DNA of 64,000 nt from CAVYXF01 sp963772335 (GTDB taxonomy: Bacteria > Pseudomonadota > Alphaproteobacteria > Rhizobiales > Rhodomicrobiaceae), in NCBI GenBank assembly GCA_963772335.1, contig CAVYXF010000010.1:62001-126000 (forward strand), in the 5' to 3' direction. Shown in pieces: positions 27,308-35,944 of this stretch. A model generated the notes under the pieces. The model was given only the letters and a program-made list of their open reading frames with translations. It searched no databases and was not told the DNA's origin. Each line of letters starts with the position of its first letter. Positions within the stretch are counted from its first letter, which is position 1. A program made the position numbers and the translations under genes.

Positions 27308-28399
27308 TTACGGATTCCTGGTCTCCAGATGGGCGATGCGATCCATATCGAAGGTGAAGCCCCATCCCGGACGCTCGGGCATGACGGCATTGCCATCGCG
27401 GAACGCGATGGTCTCGCGGTAGAGCTCGGAGAACCAGGGCATGTATTCGAGAAAATTGGCGTTCGCCAGCGCGCCGAGCAGCGACAGGCTGGTCTCGGGA
27501 AACAAGTGGCTGGAGACCGGCACGTCATAGCTTTCCGCCATATGGCCGACGCGCATGAATTCGGTGACACCGCCGACGCGCTGCAGGTCCGGCATCAGGA
27601 TGTCGGCGCTGCGCAGGGTCAGCATCTGGCGGAAGCCGTAACGGGTGTATTCCGTCTCGCCGCTGGCGATCGGTGTATCGAGCGCCGCCGCCACGCGCGC
27701 AACGCCTTCCAGATCCCAGGCCGGCAGCGGCTCCTCGAACCAGGTGAGATCGAACTCCTCAAGGCGCCTGCCGAGGCGGATCGCGGCTGATTCCGAAAGC
27801 CCCTGATTGGCGTCGACCATTAAACGAATGCCCGGCCCGATGGTGCGGCGAACCAGACGCACACGCGCGATATCGCCCTCCGGATCGGTCGGTCCGACCC
27901 GCATTTTCATGGCGCGGAAGCCTTCCGAGACGTACTGCTCGGCGGTTTCGACGAGCTCCTTCTCCGAATAGGACAGCCACAGCCCGGCGCTGTGATAGGC
28001 GGGGATTTCAGTGCGCGCACCGCCCAGGACGCGGAACAGAGGCTGCCCAATCGACTTGGCGTAAGCGTCCCAAAGTGCACCGTCCAGCGCCGAAATGCCG
28101 ACGACCGGCACGCCCTTATGGCCAAGGAAGTTGATGTCGCGCCATGCGCGCGCACCGAACTCGGCGATGAGGCCGGCATCTCGTCCGATCAGCAGTTCGC
28201 CGAGCTCATCGACCATGGCGCGCAGCACCTTGGTACGCTTGTTGTTCAGGGTGAAGACCAGGTTCTCCCCGACCACGCCGTCATCGCGATACACGAAAAC
28301 GAGAATGCAGCCGAAATCGCGGATCTGGCCGAGCGCACTGCCGATGGGCTTCGGCAAAGCGACGACCACCGGGCGGGTCTCGACGCGCACAACCTTCAT
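27308..28399 (-). CDS. Enolase-superfamily enzyme (mandelate racemase/muconate lactonizing type) 1
   Basis: A 363-residue protein with the MR/MLE capping domain (about residues 1-125) and a modified TIM barrel. Metal ligands are visible as Asp196 (VDANQG), Glu222 (WFEEPL) and Glu248 (ASGETE). Candidate acid/base residues are Lys165 in a K-x-R motif (MKMRVG) and the Asp271/His298 pair (PDLQRVGG, SSHLFPE), an arrangement seen in the MR subgroup. The reaction is therefore abstraction of a proton alpha to a carboxylate: racemisation, epimerisation or sugar-acid dehydration. It overlaps the upstream enolase gene by 4 bp (ATGA). Confidence 0.9.
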   Translation of the reverse strand: MKVVRVETRPVVVALPKPIGSALGQIRDFGCILVFVYRDDGVVGENLVFTLNNKRTKVLRAMVDELGELLIGRDAGLIAEFGARAWRDINFLGHKGVPVVGISALDGALWDAYAKSIGQPLFRVLGGARTEIPAYHSAGLWLSYSEKELVETAEQYVSEGFRAMKMRVGPTDPEGDIARVRLVRRTIGPGIRLMVDANQGLSESAAIRLGRRLEEFDLTWFEEPLPAWDLEGVARVAAALDTPIASGETEYTRYGFRQMLTLRSADILMPDLQRVGGVTEFMRVGHMAESYDVPVSSHLFPETSLSLLGALANANFLEYMPWFSELYRETIAFRDGNAVMPERPGWGFTFDMDRIAHLETRNP

Positions 28400-29523
28400 G
28401 ACTGGCCTCCCACAGGCGTCGTCGTCACCTCGCCTCTTGTGTAGCGGGCGAGGATGTCGGGGTCGGGCTCGCAGCCCAGCCCCGGCCCCTGCGGCACCTG
28501 AAGCCGACCGCCAACGGGCCTCACAGCATCATGGAAGGGATGCGCCTCCATGTCGAGCCACAGCACCTCGACGAGCGCCTCGGGAGCCAGCGCGGCGATG
28601 ATGTGCAGCGTGGCGATCAGGCCGGGACCGAAATAGGGGCAGTGCGGCATGACCTCTACGCCCCGCTCGCGGCACAGATCGATTACGGCCAGCATCTCGC
28701 CGATGCCGCCGATCTTGGTAACGCTCGGCTGGGCGATGTCGATCGCACCGGCATCGATCAGCGATTTGAAGCCGAAGCGGCCGGCGGTGTTCTCTCCCGC
28801 CGCGATCGGGATGCCGAAGCGCCGGATCTGGGCGAGCCCCGCCGCATCTTCCGGTGGCCAGACCGGCTCTTCCAGCCAGAGCAGGCCGTCGCCCTGCAGC
28901 GCGTGCGCCATCTCCGCGGCCTCCGCTGGCGTCCAGGCACAATTCACGTCAAGCATGATCTGCGCACCGTTCGCGGCGCCCGCCGCGCGCGCCGCCAGCA
29001 CGGCCTCGCGCGTCACCTCATGCAGCTTGATGTGGCGATAGCCGCGCTCGCAGGCTGCCGCTGTGTTGCGGGCCGCAAGCGCCGGATCGCCGTAGCGCAG
29101 CAGGCTGGAATAGCAGTCGAGCTCCGTCTTGCCGGCATTGCCGAGGAGCGCATGAAGCGGCTTGCCGGCGCGCTTGGCCCTGATGTCCCACAACGCGATC
29201 TCGATGCCGGAGAAGGCGAACACGAATGGCCCGTTGCGGCCGAGCAGATGCACCGCTGGGAGCACGTCGCGGGTGATGCCTTCGATGTCGCGGCTGTCGC
29301 GGCCGATGACCAGAGGCGCGACGATGCTGTCGAGGGCGGCCTTCGTGGCGGGGTTCGCGGCGTGGCCGAAGGCTTCTCCCCAACCGATGAACCCGTCGGC
29401 CGTCTCAACGCGGACGAGCAGGATCTCCAGGCGGTCCCAGACCTGCCCCGCAAACAGCGAATAGGGTCCGCCCATGGTGAAAGGCAGCGAAATGATCCTG
29501 GTTTCGACCGAGGTGATTTTCAC
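28396..29523 (-). CDS. Enolase-superfamily enzyme (mandelate racemase/muconate lactonizing type) 2
   Basis: A 375-residue MR/MLE-fold protein and the first gene of the operon. Metal ligands are Asp192 (LDVNCAW), Glu218 (WLEEPVWPPED) and Glu244 (AAGENT). Lys166 sits in a K-x-H motif (IKLHE), and His294 (MPHCPYFGPG) is the opposite-face base. It is clearly different in sequence from its neighbour, so the two probably catalyse different steps (for example an epimerisation and a dehydration) rather than being duplicates. The substrate is not identifiable. The downstream transporter presumably imports it. Confidence 0.9.
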   Translation of the reverse strand: MKITSVETRIISLPFTMGGPYSLFAGQVWDRLEILLVRVETADGFIGWGEAFGHAANPATKAALDSIVAPLVIGRDSRDIEGITRDVLPAVHLLGRNGPFVFAFSGIEIALWDIRAKRAGKPLHALLGNAGKTELDCYSSLLRYGDPALAARNTAAACERGYRHIKLHEVTREAVLAARAAGAANGAQIMLDVNCAWTPAEAAEMAHALQGDGLLWLEEPVWPPEDAAGLAQIRRFGIPIAAGENTAGRFGFKSLIDAGAIDIAQPSVTKIGGIGEMLAVIDLCRERGVEVMPHCPYFGPGLIATLHIIAALAPEALVEVLWLDMEAHPFHDAVRPVGGRLQVPQGPGLGCEPDPDILARYTRGEVTTTPVGGQS

Positions 29524-29851
29524 GCGCGCTCCGTCCCTGCTTCTCGGCCGATCTGAACGCCGGCTCGACAGAACACGCTAACATCAGCCAATCATAAGGA
29601 CAATTGAGCCAAATTTAAATCATGTTGAGCTGAACTTATGTTACCTTACGTCCGCTCCAGGTCGTTCCTCGGGCTGGCGTGAGGGACGGGTGCTCGAGCT
29701 GGGATCGGCCGACCTTGTCTGCATCGTGTCGAAGGATCACGCCCCTTCGCCTGCTCGCTGCAATCAGAGCCCGACCGAGCGCTGAATGTGCTCCAGCGGA
29801 TCTGCGGTCGGTCAGCGCGATAGACGCGTAATCCCTCGCGCCTCAGGCACG
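29524..29851. promoter_or_regulatory. 328-bp intergenic region with the presumed enolase-operon promoter
   Basis: No gene is seen here. An AT-rich patch (29590-29645) contains TTGAGC twice in direct orientation, at 29604 and 29625. The spacing is exactly 21 bp (two helical turns), as for paired regulator half-sites. A TATGAT hexamer lies nearby on the minus strand. The remainder is GC-rich and featureless. The operon promoter and its operator should be in the AT-rich patch, but the regulator is unknown. Confidence 0.4.
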
Positions 29852-30598
29852 CTACGAGGCCTGCTTGGCGGGATAGAGAGTGAGGATGTTGACATTCACA
29901 CGGGGCGGCTGCGTTACGGCATAAAGGATTGCGCCAGCCACATCTTCGCTCTCGAGCTGCTCCATGTCGCCGAGCCGGCGCGCAACCACCTCACGCACGT
30001 CGGCGCGCATCTGCGACACAAATTCGGTCTTCACGGCACCTGGCTCAATCACCGTCACGCGGACACCGTCCCCGCAGACCTCCCGCCGCAGCGACTCCGC
30101 AATTGCGCTGGCCGCGTGCTTAGTCCCGGAATAGACCACCGAAGGGTGGATGTAACGTCCCGTGCCGGACGAGACGACGACGATATGGCCCGCACCTTGC
30201 CGCTGCATCGCCGGCAGGGAGGCCTTGATGGAATAGAGCAGCCCCAGAACGTTGACGTCGACCATCTGCCGGTATTCGGTGGTGGTCGTGTTTTGGAAGG
30301 GCGCGGCAACGCCCACACCGGCGACGGCCAGCAGCAGCTCGAGCTGCCCGAAATGCTGCAGGGTATGCTCTACCATCGCTGAAACCTGAGTTTCGTCCGT
30401 GATGTCGGTCTCGATTGGCAGCGCCTCTCCGCCAAGCTGCCGGATTCGCTCCGCGAGGCTCTTTAGCCGCTCCGCGCGCCGGGCCGCGATTGCGATTTTC
30501 GCGCCTTCCGCCGCCAGCGCCAGCGCCGTCGCTTGGCCGATCCCTGAGGAGGCTCCGGTGACCAACGCAACTTTTCCGCTCAGTTTTCCTGTTTGCAT
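29852..30598 (-). CDS. SDR-family oxidoreductase (divergent from LysR gene)
   Basis: A 248-residue classical short-chain dehydrogenase/reductase. The cofactor motif is TGASSGIG, with ARRAER after strand 2 suggesting NADP preference. The NAG-type motif is replaced by VAGVG. The catalytic Ser is in VVSSGTGR and the Tyr-x-x-x-Lys is YSGTKHA. It is closest in style to YdfG/serine-type or clavulanate-type NADP oxidoreductases, and the substrate is unknown. AGGGAC precedes the ATG. It is divergently transcribed from a LysR regulator across a 120-bp gap containing a palindrome, the classical arrangement for a LysR target. Confidence 0.9.
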   Translation of the reverse strand: MQTGKLSGKVALVTGASSGIGQATALALAAEGAKIAIAARRAERLKSLAERIRQLGGEALPIETDITDETQVSAMVEHTLQHFGQLELLLAVAGVGVAAPFQNTTTTEYRQMVDVNVLGLLYSIKASLPAMQRQGAGHIVVVSSGTGRYIHPSVVYSGTKHAASAIAESLRREVCGDGVRVTVIEPGAVKTEFVSQMRADVREVVARRLGDMEQLESEDVAGAILYAVTQPPRVNVNILTLYPAKQAS

Positions 30599-30679
30599 GC
30601 GACGTCCCTGAAGATTGAGTTGCTGGGCAGGTGCCCAGCCGATATCTCTGATTTGGTAGCGAAGGGGTCGCTCGACTAC

Positions 30680-30694
30680 GTCGTTTAAATCGAC
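30680..30694. promoter_or_regulatory. Candidate LysR operator between SDR and lysR genes
   Basis: A near-palindrome GTCG-TTTAAAT-CGAC (15 bp, 13 positions symmetric) lies in the divergent intergenic region, about 24 bp before the LysR start. ATTC-N12-GAAT follows at 30701-30720. LysR regulators bind dyads of the T-N11-A class. The role is inferred from position. Confidence 0.4.
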
Positions 30695-30718
30695 TTAGCT
30701 ATTCGATACGATGCATGA

Positions 30719-31690
30719 ATGGAACGCGATCTCCTGCCTCATTTCCCCATCGTGCTGGCGGTCGCCCGGCGCGGCGGTTTCGCGGCGGCAGCAGCAGCCT
30801 TGAACATGAGCCCCTCCGCCGTGAGCCATGCCGTGAAGGCCGTCGAGGACCGGCTCGGCCAACCGCTCTTCGTACGCACGACGCGCAGCGTCGCCCTGAC
30901 GGAGGCGGGCGCGAACCTCATTGCCGTGATCGGCCCGGCGCTCCGGGCGATGGAGGAGAGCATCGATCAGCTGCGCGCGGCCAACGGGCAGGTTGCGGGC
31001 GTTCTTCGGCTGAATGCGCCACGCGTGTCCCTGCCACTGGCGATTACGCCGGTTATCGTGGAAATGAGCCGGCTCTATCCCGATCTCACAATTGAAGTGA
31101 CGGCGGATGACGGCCTTGTCGACATCGTGGCCGGGGGCTTCGATGCCGGTGTGCGGCTCGGCGAGATGATCGCTCAGGACATGGTTGCGGTGCGCCTGAC
31201 CGAGCCGTTCGAGGCCATTATGGTTGCCACGCCTGGCCATCTTGAGGCACGCGGCGTGCCAGAGACAATTGCGGACCTCGCTGCGCACAACTGCATCGGC
31301 TATCGCCTGACCTCGTCCGACGCGGTCTATGTCTGGGATCTTCAGGACCGCGGGCGTGAGCTGGCCGTCTCAGTGAGCGGCAGCGTCCGCGTCACGGATT
31401 CCCTCTATGCCCGCGAGCTGGCCCTTCGCGGGGTGGGCATCGCTTATCTGTTCGAGCCGCTCGTGCGCGAGGATCTGCGCGCCGGCCGGCTGAAACGCAT
31501 TCTGCCGCAAGCCAGCATCGAGCAGCCTGGACTGTTCCTCTATTTTCCGCGCTACGCCTCCGAAACGCCCAAGCTTCGGGCCTTCATCGATGTTGCACGC
31601 AAGGTCGGCCGCGCGAAACGAGGCTATCGTACAAACCCATCAAAGAGAGTTTCAGCCCGGCAAAGGCGACCCGCCAATAGCGCGTTGTGA
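30719..31690 (+). CDS. LysR-family transcriptional regulator
   Basis: A 323-residue regulator. The winged helix-turn-helix covers residues 1-62 (LAVARRGGFAAAAAALNMSPSAVSHAVKAVE). A linker helix and a LysR substrate-binding domain run to about residue 300. The tail is basic. It belongs to the group that includes many SDR- and quinone-responsive regulators (motifs FDAGVRLGE, IAYLFEPLV). It is divergent from the SDR gene at 29852-30598, its probable target, and likely autoregulated. The effector is unknown. Confidence 0.92.
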   Translation: MERDLLPHFPIVLAVARRGGFAAAAAALNMSPSAVSHAVKAVEDRLGQPLFVRTTRSVALTEAGANLIAVIGPALRAMEESIDQLRAANGQVAGVLRLNAPRVSLPLAITPVIVEMSRLYPDLTIEVTADDGLVDIVAGGFDAGVRLGEMIAQDMVAVRLTEPFEAIMVATPGHLEARGVPETIADLAAHNCIGYRLTSSDAVYVWDLQDRGRELAVSVSGSVRVTDSLYARELALRGVGIAYLFEPLVREDLRAGRLKRILPQASIEQPGLFLYFPRYASETPKLRAFIDVARKVGRAKRGYRTNPSKRVSARQRRPANSAL

Positions 31691-31825
31691 TGCCGCAACG
31701 CTGGGCTACTGGGAGCGGCCGGCCGAAACCGACGCTCCAGCCCGCCCCGCTTCGCCGCTTGACGCGAATGGCGAAGCTGGTCTCTGTTGCGAGGCGCCAA
31801 CCTAAGCAAGGCATTGCCAGACGTC

Positions 31826-31972
31826 ATGGCGGAGATGATCCCAGAAACCTTGCCGAAGTCGAGCACGGCCGGCGAGAGGCGCGTCTTCGCCGCGTTGGCG
31901 CGGCTGCCGGACGAGTGTCTTGTCTACTACGAGCCGGTAGTGCGCCGGCGCTATCCGGATCTGATCGATAAG
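31826..31972 (+). pseudogene. Remnant of a NERD-domain protein (N-terminus only)
   Basis: About 49 codons from MAEMIPETLPKSSTAGERRVF to YEPVVRRRYPDLIDKY resemble the N-terminus of NERD nuclease/helicase proteins, including the RYPDFI-type strand. Similarity stops abruptly at a Pro-rich palindromic repeat (31992-32012), and nothing of the remaining protein follows. This is a truncated, surely non-functional fragment. The assignment rests on a short stretch and is moderate. Confidence 0.45.
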
Positions 31973-31991
31973 TATTACCCCCTTACCCTGT

Positions 31992-32012
31992 CCCTCTCCC
32001 CGCGGGAGAGGG
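31992..32012. repeat. Perfect 9-bp stem palindromic repeat
   Basis: CCCTCTCCC-CGC-GGGAGAGGG forms a perfect 9-bp stem with a 3-base loop. This is the type of dispersed intergenic palindrome found in many GC-rich proteobacteria. It lies exactly where the NERD remnant ends. No T-tract follows on either strand, so I do not call it a terminator. Confidence 0.7.
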
Positions 32013-32081
32013 CACCGGAGGCGGCCGCCTGGGTCGATTGAGCGCAATCGTGCTTGGTCTACATTACAGCGCCCGTACGAT

Positions 32082-32183
32082 AGAGCGCTGGACGCTCCGC
32101 TGAACGCGGAAATGTGCTCTAACTCTTTGTTGGTGCATCGGATTTATCCGAAAGTGCGTACACTTTTCGGTCTGATGCACTAG
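32082..32183. repeat. Dispersed ~100-bp intergenic repeat, copy 1
   Basis: About 100 bp that are nearly the same as 57524-57627, including GACGCTCCGCTGAACGCGGA, TTGTTGGTGCATCGGAT and GTGCGTACACTTTTCGGTC. Inside are two hairpins: CGCTCCGC...GCGG near the left end, and TATCCGAAA...TTTCGG with GTGCATCGGA...GATGCAC near the right end. It has no coding capacity. It lies directly upstream (in map terms) of the end of the LysR gene at 32194. Confidence 0.8.
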
Positions 32184-32193
32184 CTCGGCCGCG

Positions 32194-33093
32194 CTACTCA
32201 CCCTGCGGATGGGCAAGCGAGATGCCGAGCTGCGAGGTGAGCCAGTTCGCGAACAGGCGCAGCGTCGCGCGCTGGCGCGTGGCGCGCGGATAGACGAAAT
32301 AATGCCCGATATACTGCACGTCCTGCGCCAGGCCTGCGAGCGGCTGGACCAGGTGGCCGCGCGCCAGCTCGCGCTCGGCGAGCAGGGTCGACTCCAGCGC
32401 GACGCCCAGCCCGTCCACGGCAGCGGCGATCGCCAGAAAGCTGCGGTCGAAGCGCATGCCCTGCGGTGGCGGCGGTGTCAGGCCGTTGGCGTCGAACCAG
32501 GCCGCCCAGCGCACCCGCTTGTTGTCGCTCTGGATCAGAACCTGGCCGAGCAGATCCCGTGGGCTGCGGATCTGTGCGGCAAGCTGCGGCGCGCAGAGCG
32601 GCGCGACGGTCTCTTGCGAAAGCGGCAGCACCACGAGGCCCTCCTGGCGGGGAAGGCCGTAGATGATGTCGGCATCGAATTCATCGTTCAGAAAGCGCGG
32701 ATAGTCGATGCCGGCGGCGAGCCGCACCTGGATTCCGGGCGAGGCCGCCAGGAACGATGACAGCCGCGGCGTCAGCCATTGCGCGGCAAAGCTCGGCGCG
32801 CAGTGGAGCCTCAGCAGCTTCGGCGCGCGGGCCGATACCACCTCCATGCCACGCCGCAACTCCTCGAAGGCGCGGCCGACATGATACATCAGCGCCTCGC
32901 CCTCCGGGCTCAGATAAACCGATCGGCCGACTCGCTCGAACAGCACCGTCCCCAGGACGGCCTCCAGCTTGCGCACGGCATGGCTGACCGCGCTGGGCGT
33001 CAGATTGATCTCGGCAGCGGCAGCGCGGAAGGAGCCGGTCCGGGCGGCGGCTTCGAAGGCGCGCAAAGCGGGAAGTGGGATGTGCTGCAGCAT
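32194..33093 (-). CDS. LysR-family regulator (GcvA-like) of the transketolase/TRAP module
   Basis: A 299-residue LysR regulator. The DNA-binding domain begins LPALRAFEAAARTGSFRAAAAEINLTPSAVSHAVRKLE, close to GcvA/AmpR types, and the effector domain runs to about residue 290. The start is set at ATG 33093 (MLQHIPL). An in-frame ATG at 33117 lies inside a perfect 17-bp palindrome and is less likely, though neither start has a good Shine-Dalgarno. It is divergent from the SDR-transketolase-TRAP operon, which I infer it controls. Confidence 0.9.
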   Translation of the reverse strand: MLQHIPLPALRAFEAAARTGSFRAAAAEINLTPSAVSHAVRKLEAVLGTVLFERVGRSVYLSPEGEALMYHVGRAFEELRRGMEVVSARAPKLLRLHCAPSFAAQWLTPRLSSFLAASPGIQVRLAAGIDYPRFLNDEFDADIIYGLPRQEGLVVLPLSQETVAPLCAPQLAAQIRSPRDLLGQVLIQSDNKRVRWAAWFDANGLTPPPPQGMRFDRSFLAIAAAVDGLGVALESTLLAERELARGHLVQPLAGLAQDVQYIGHYFVYPRATRQRATLRLFANWLTSQLGISLAHPQGE

Positions 33094-33101
33094 GGGCAAT
33101 T

Positions 33102-33128
33102 GATGAATGCCATTCATCTACAATTGTA
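33102..33128. promoter_or_regulatory. Two adjoining palindromes, candidate operator of the divergent LysR/SDR promoters
   Basis: GATGAATG-C-CATTCATC (33102-33118) is a perfect 17-bp palindrome. It is joined directly to the perfect 10-bp palindrome TACAATTGTA (33119-33128). Both lie between the divergent lysR and SDR starts, in an AT-rich 114-bp gap. Chance occurrence of the 17-bp dyad is unlikely. I infer binding by the adjacent LysR protein. Confidence 0.6.
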
Positions 33129-33207
33129 AATAACGCGTTTGTCGATGTCATCCCTTTCGTCAATAGTAGACCTCGAAAAATACAAGATAGTATTGGGAGG
33201 AAGGTAA

Positions 33208-33957
33208 ATGCTGCTCGACGGCAAAACAGCCGTGATTTCGGGCGCTGCGAGCCCACGTGGTATCGGGCTCGCGACCGCTCGTCTGTTCGCCGCACATGGC
33301 GCCCGGGTCGCGATCGCCGATCTCGATGAAGCCGCTGCGCGGCAGGCCGCCGAAAGCCTGGGCGCTGGCCATATCGGCGTTGCCTGCGACGTGACCCGGC
33401 GCGATGCAACGGAAGAGGCCGCCAAGCAAGTCATCGAGGCCTTCGGGCAGGTCGATATTCTCGTCAACAATGCCGGCATCACCCAGCCGGTGAAGACCAT
33501 GGAAATCGACGCGGCGAGCTGGCAGCGCATCATCGACGTGAACCTCACCGGGGTGCTCCATCTCAGCCAGGCCTTCATTCCGCATATGCGCCAGCGCAAG
33601 CAGGGCTCGATCGCCTGCATGTCGTCGGTTTCGGCACAGCGCGGCGGCGGCATTTTCGGCGGCCCGCATTATTCGGCTGCCAAGGCCGGCGTGCTCGGCC
33701 TCGCCAAGGCGATGGCGCGCGAACTCGGGCCGGACGGCATCCGCGTCAACAGCGTCACCCCCGGCCTGATCCAGACCGACATCACCGGCGGCAAGCTCAC
33801 CGACGAGATGCGCAAGGACATCCTGAAGGGCATTCCGCTGAACCGTCTCGGCAATGCCGAGGACGTGGCCGGGGCCTTCCTGTTCCTGGCCTCGGATCTG
33901 TCGGCCTACATCACCGGCGCGGTGATCGACGTCAATGGCGGCATGCTGATCCACTGA
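33208..33957 (+). CDS. SDR-family oxidoreductase, first gene of transketolase/TRAP module
   Basis: A 249-residue classical SDR. The nucleotide motif is SGAASPRGIGLA, with Asp after strand 2 (AIADLDEAA) indicating NAD preference. NNAG is present, the catalytic Ser is in MSSVSAQ, and Tyr-x-x-x-Lys is YSAAKAG. The C-terminus SAYITGAVIDVNGGMLIH is typical of the FabG/polyol-dehydrogenase group. GGAGGAAGG lies just before the ATG. It is followed after 35 bp by the split transketolase. I infer oxidation of a hydroxyl to give the ketose (or keto-acid) that the transketolase cleaves. Confidence 0.92.
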   Translation: MLLDGKTAVISGAASPRGIGLATARLFAAHGARVAIADLDEAAARQAAESLGAGHIGVACDVTRRDATEEAAKQVIEAFGQVDILVNNAGITQPVKTMEIDAASWQRIIDVNLTGVLHLSQAFIPHMRQRKQGSIACMSSVSAQRGGGIFGGPHYSAAKAGVLGLAKAMARELGPDGIRVNSVTPGLIQTDITGGKLTDEMRKDILKGIPLNRLGNAEDVAGAFLFLASDLSAYITGAVIDVNGGMLIH

Positions 33958-33992
33958 GCGGCGCCGCCTCTTCCAAATCCGGAGTAACATGA

Positions 33993-34868
33993 ATGTCTAG
34001 CAACAGCAGCGAAGCCTCTTCGCGGGCTTCCGGCCACCCATTAACCAATGTGCCCCTCGCCGAGCGCGCCTATCGCATCCGCCGCAATGCGCTGCGCATG
34101 GGTGCGGTGCAGGGCCAGGGCTACATCGCCCAGGCGCTCGGCATCTCCGACGTGCTGGCGGTGTCCTATTTCAACGCTCTGCGCTATCGTCCCGAAGAGC
34201 CTTTGTGGGAAGATCGCGATCGCTTTCTCCTATCGATCGGCCACTACGCCATCGCCCTCTATGCCGTGCTGATCGAGGCTGGCATCCTTCCGGAGGATGA
34301 GCTGGAGAGCTATGGCTGCGACGACAGCCGCCTGCCGATGTCCGGCATGGCCGCCTACACGCCCGGCATGGAGATCACCGGTGGGTCGCTCGGCCATGGC
34401 CTCCCGCTCGCCGTGGGCTTCGGCCTTGGGCTGAAGCGAAAAAAATCGAAGGCGTTCGTCTACTGCCTGTTCTCGGATGGCGAATTGGGCGAGGGGTCGG
34501 TGTGGGAAGGCGCCTGGTCGGCCAGCCATTGGAAGCTCGACAACCTGATCGGCATCGTCGACGTCAATAATCAGCAGGCCGATGGGCCGTCGCCCCAGGT
34601 GACCGGCTTCGAGCCGGTCGACAAGCGGTTTGAGGCGTTCGGCTGGTATGTGCAGCGGGTCGACGGCAACGACATCGACGCCCTGGTCGCGGCCTTCGAT
34701 GCCGCCCGCCAGTATAGCGAACCCAAGCCCCGCATCGTGATCTGCGACACCAAGATGGCCAAGGGCATTCCGTTCCTGGAGGAACGCGACCGCAACCATT
34801 TCCTGAGGGTCGAACCGCAGGAATGGCAGCAGGCGATTGAACTGCTCGACGCCGGGAGAACCAAATGA
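33993..34868 (+). CDS. Transketolase, N-terminal (pyrophosphate-binding) subunit
   Basis: A 291-residue protein equal to the N-terminal third of transketolase. It holds the thiamine-diphosphate motif in the form SDGELGEGSVWEGAW...DVNNQQADG, where family members normally read GDGE; Gly is Ser here. GGSLGHGLPLAVGFGLG precedes it. It forms the active site with the C-terminal subunit encoded next, whose start overlaps this stop by 4 bp (ATGA). Such split enzymes transfer C2 ketol units. Without sugar-phosphate enzymes nearby, the donor may be a non-phosphorylated ketose made by the SDR. Confidence 0.93.
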   Translation: MSSNSSEASSRASGHPLTNVPLAERAYRIRRNALRMGAVQGQGYIAQALGISDVLAVSYFNALRYRPEEPLWEDRDRFLLSIGHYAIALYAVLIEAGILPEDELESYGCDDSRLPMSGMAAYTPGMEITGGSLGHGLPLAVGFGLGLKRKKSKAFVYCLFSDGELGEGSVWEGAWSASHWKLDNLIGIVDVNNQQADGPSPQVTGFEPVDKRFEAFGWYVQRVDGNDIDALVAAFDAARQYSEPKPRIVICDTKMAKGIPFLEERDRNHFLRVEPQEWQQAIELLDAGRTK

Positions 34869-35917
34869 AACGCGATAAGTTTACCAGACCCGCTTGGCTC
34901 GGAGAGCAGGGCGAAGGCGGCCAGGGCACGGCGGACAAGCCGCGCCTCACCACCTCGGCAATGATCGCCTCATTGGCCAGCCCAGACCAGCGGACCAAGC
35001 CCGCCCCATTCGGCAACGCGCTTGCAAAGCTTGCGGAGACCCGGCCTGAAATCGTCGGGCTCACCGCCGATCTGAGCAAATACACCGACCTCCACGTGTT
35101 CGCGCACGCCCATCCCGACCGCTTCTATCAGATGGGCATGGCCGAGCAGCTGCTGATGTGCGCGGCCGCCGGCATGGCGCGCGAAGGATTTATGCCGTTC
35201 GCCACCACTTATGCCGTGTTCGCGGCGCGGCGCGCCTATGACTTTATCTGCCTCGCCATTGCCGAGGAGAACCTCAACGTCAAGATCGTCTGCGCCCTGC
35301 CAGGCCTTACCACCGGCTACGGCCCGAGCCACCAGGCGACCGAGGACATCGCTATCTTCCGCGGCATGCCGAACATGACCATCATCGACCCCTGTGATGC
35401 GCATGAGATCGAGCAGATCGTCCCGGCGATCGCCGCTCATGATGGCCCGGTCTATATGCGCCTGCTGCGCGGCAACGTGCCTCTCGTGCTCGATGAGTAC
35501 GGTTACAATTTCGAGCTGGGCAAAGCCAAGACGATCCGCGACGGCAAGGACGTGCTGGTCATCTCCTCGGGCTTCATGACCATGCGCGCACTCGAGGCGG
35601 CAGAAACCCTGCAGGACGAAAACGTCGACGTGGCCGTGCTCCACGTGCCTACGATCAAGCCGCTCGATGAGGCAACGATCCTGCGCGAGGCGGCGCGGAC
35701 CGGCCGCATGGTGGTCGTTGCCGAGAACCACACCGTGATCGGTGGTCTTGGCGAGGCTGTCGCGGGGCTGCTGCTGCGCTCCGGCACGGTGCCGTCCGCG
35801 TTCCACCAGATCGGGCTGCCCGATGCGTTCCTGGATGCCGGCGCGCTGCCCACGCTCCACGATCAATACGGCATTTCGGCTGGCGCCGTTGCGCGGCAGA
35901 TCAAGGGCTGGCTCTAG
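34865..35917 (+). CDS. Transketolase, C-terminal (pyrimidine-binding) subunit
   Basis: A 350-residue partner of the preceding gene. The pyrimidine-binding domain carries the ThDP-activating Glu in YQMGMAEQLL (canonical GIAEQ). A transketolase C-terminal domain starts near residue 220 (KTIRDGKDVLVISSGFM). An N-terminal extension of about 35 residues precedes FGNALAKLAETRPE. It is translationally coupled to the N-terminal subunit. Together with the SDR and TRAP transporter it makes a catabolic module. Transketolase identity is firm and the physiological substrate is not known. Confidence 0.93.
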   Translation: MKRDKFTRPAWLGEQGEGGQGTADKPRLTTSAMIASLASPDQRTKPAPFGNALAKLAETRPEIVGLTADLSKYTDLHVFAHAHPDRFYQMGMAEQLLMCAAAGMAREGFMPFATTYAVFAARRAYDFICLAIAEENLNVKIVCALPGLTTGYGPSHQATEDIAIFRGMPNMTIIDPCDAHEIEQIVPAIAAHDGPVYMRLLRGNVPLVLDEYGYNFELGKAKTIRDGKDVLVISSGFMTMRALEAAETLQDENVDVAVLHVPTIKPLDEATILREAARTGRMVVVAENHTVIGGLGEAVAGLLLRSGTVPSAFHQIGLPDAFLDAGALPTLHDQYGISAGAVARQIKGWL

Positions 35918-35944
35918 TGCATGATGACGTCGCCAGCACACCGC

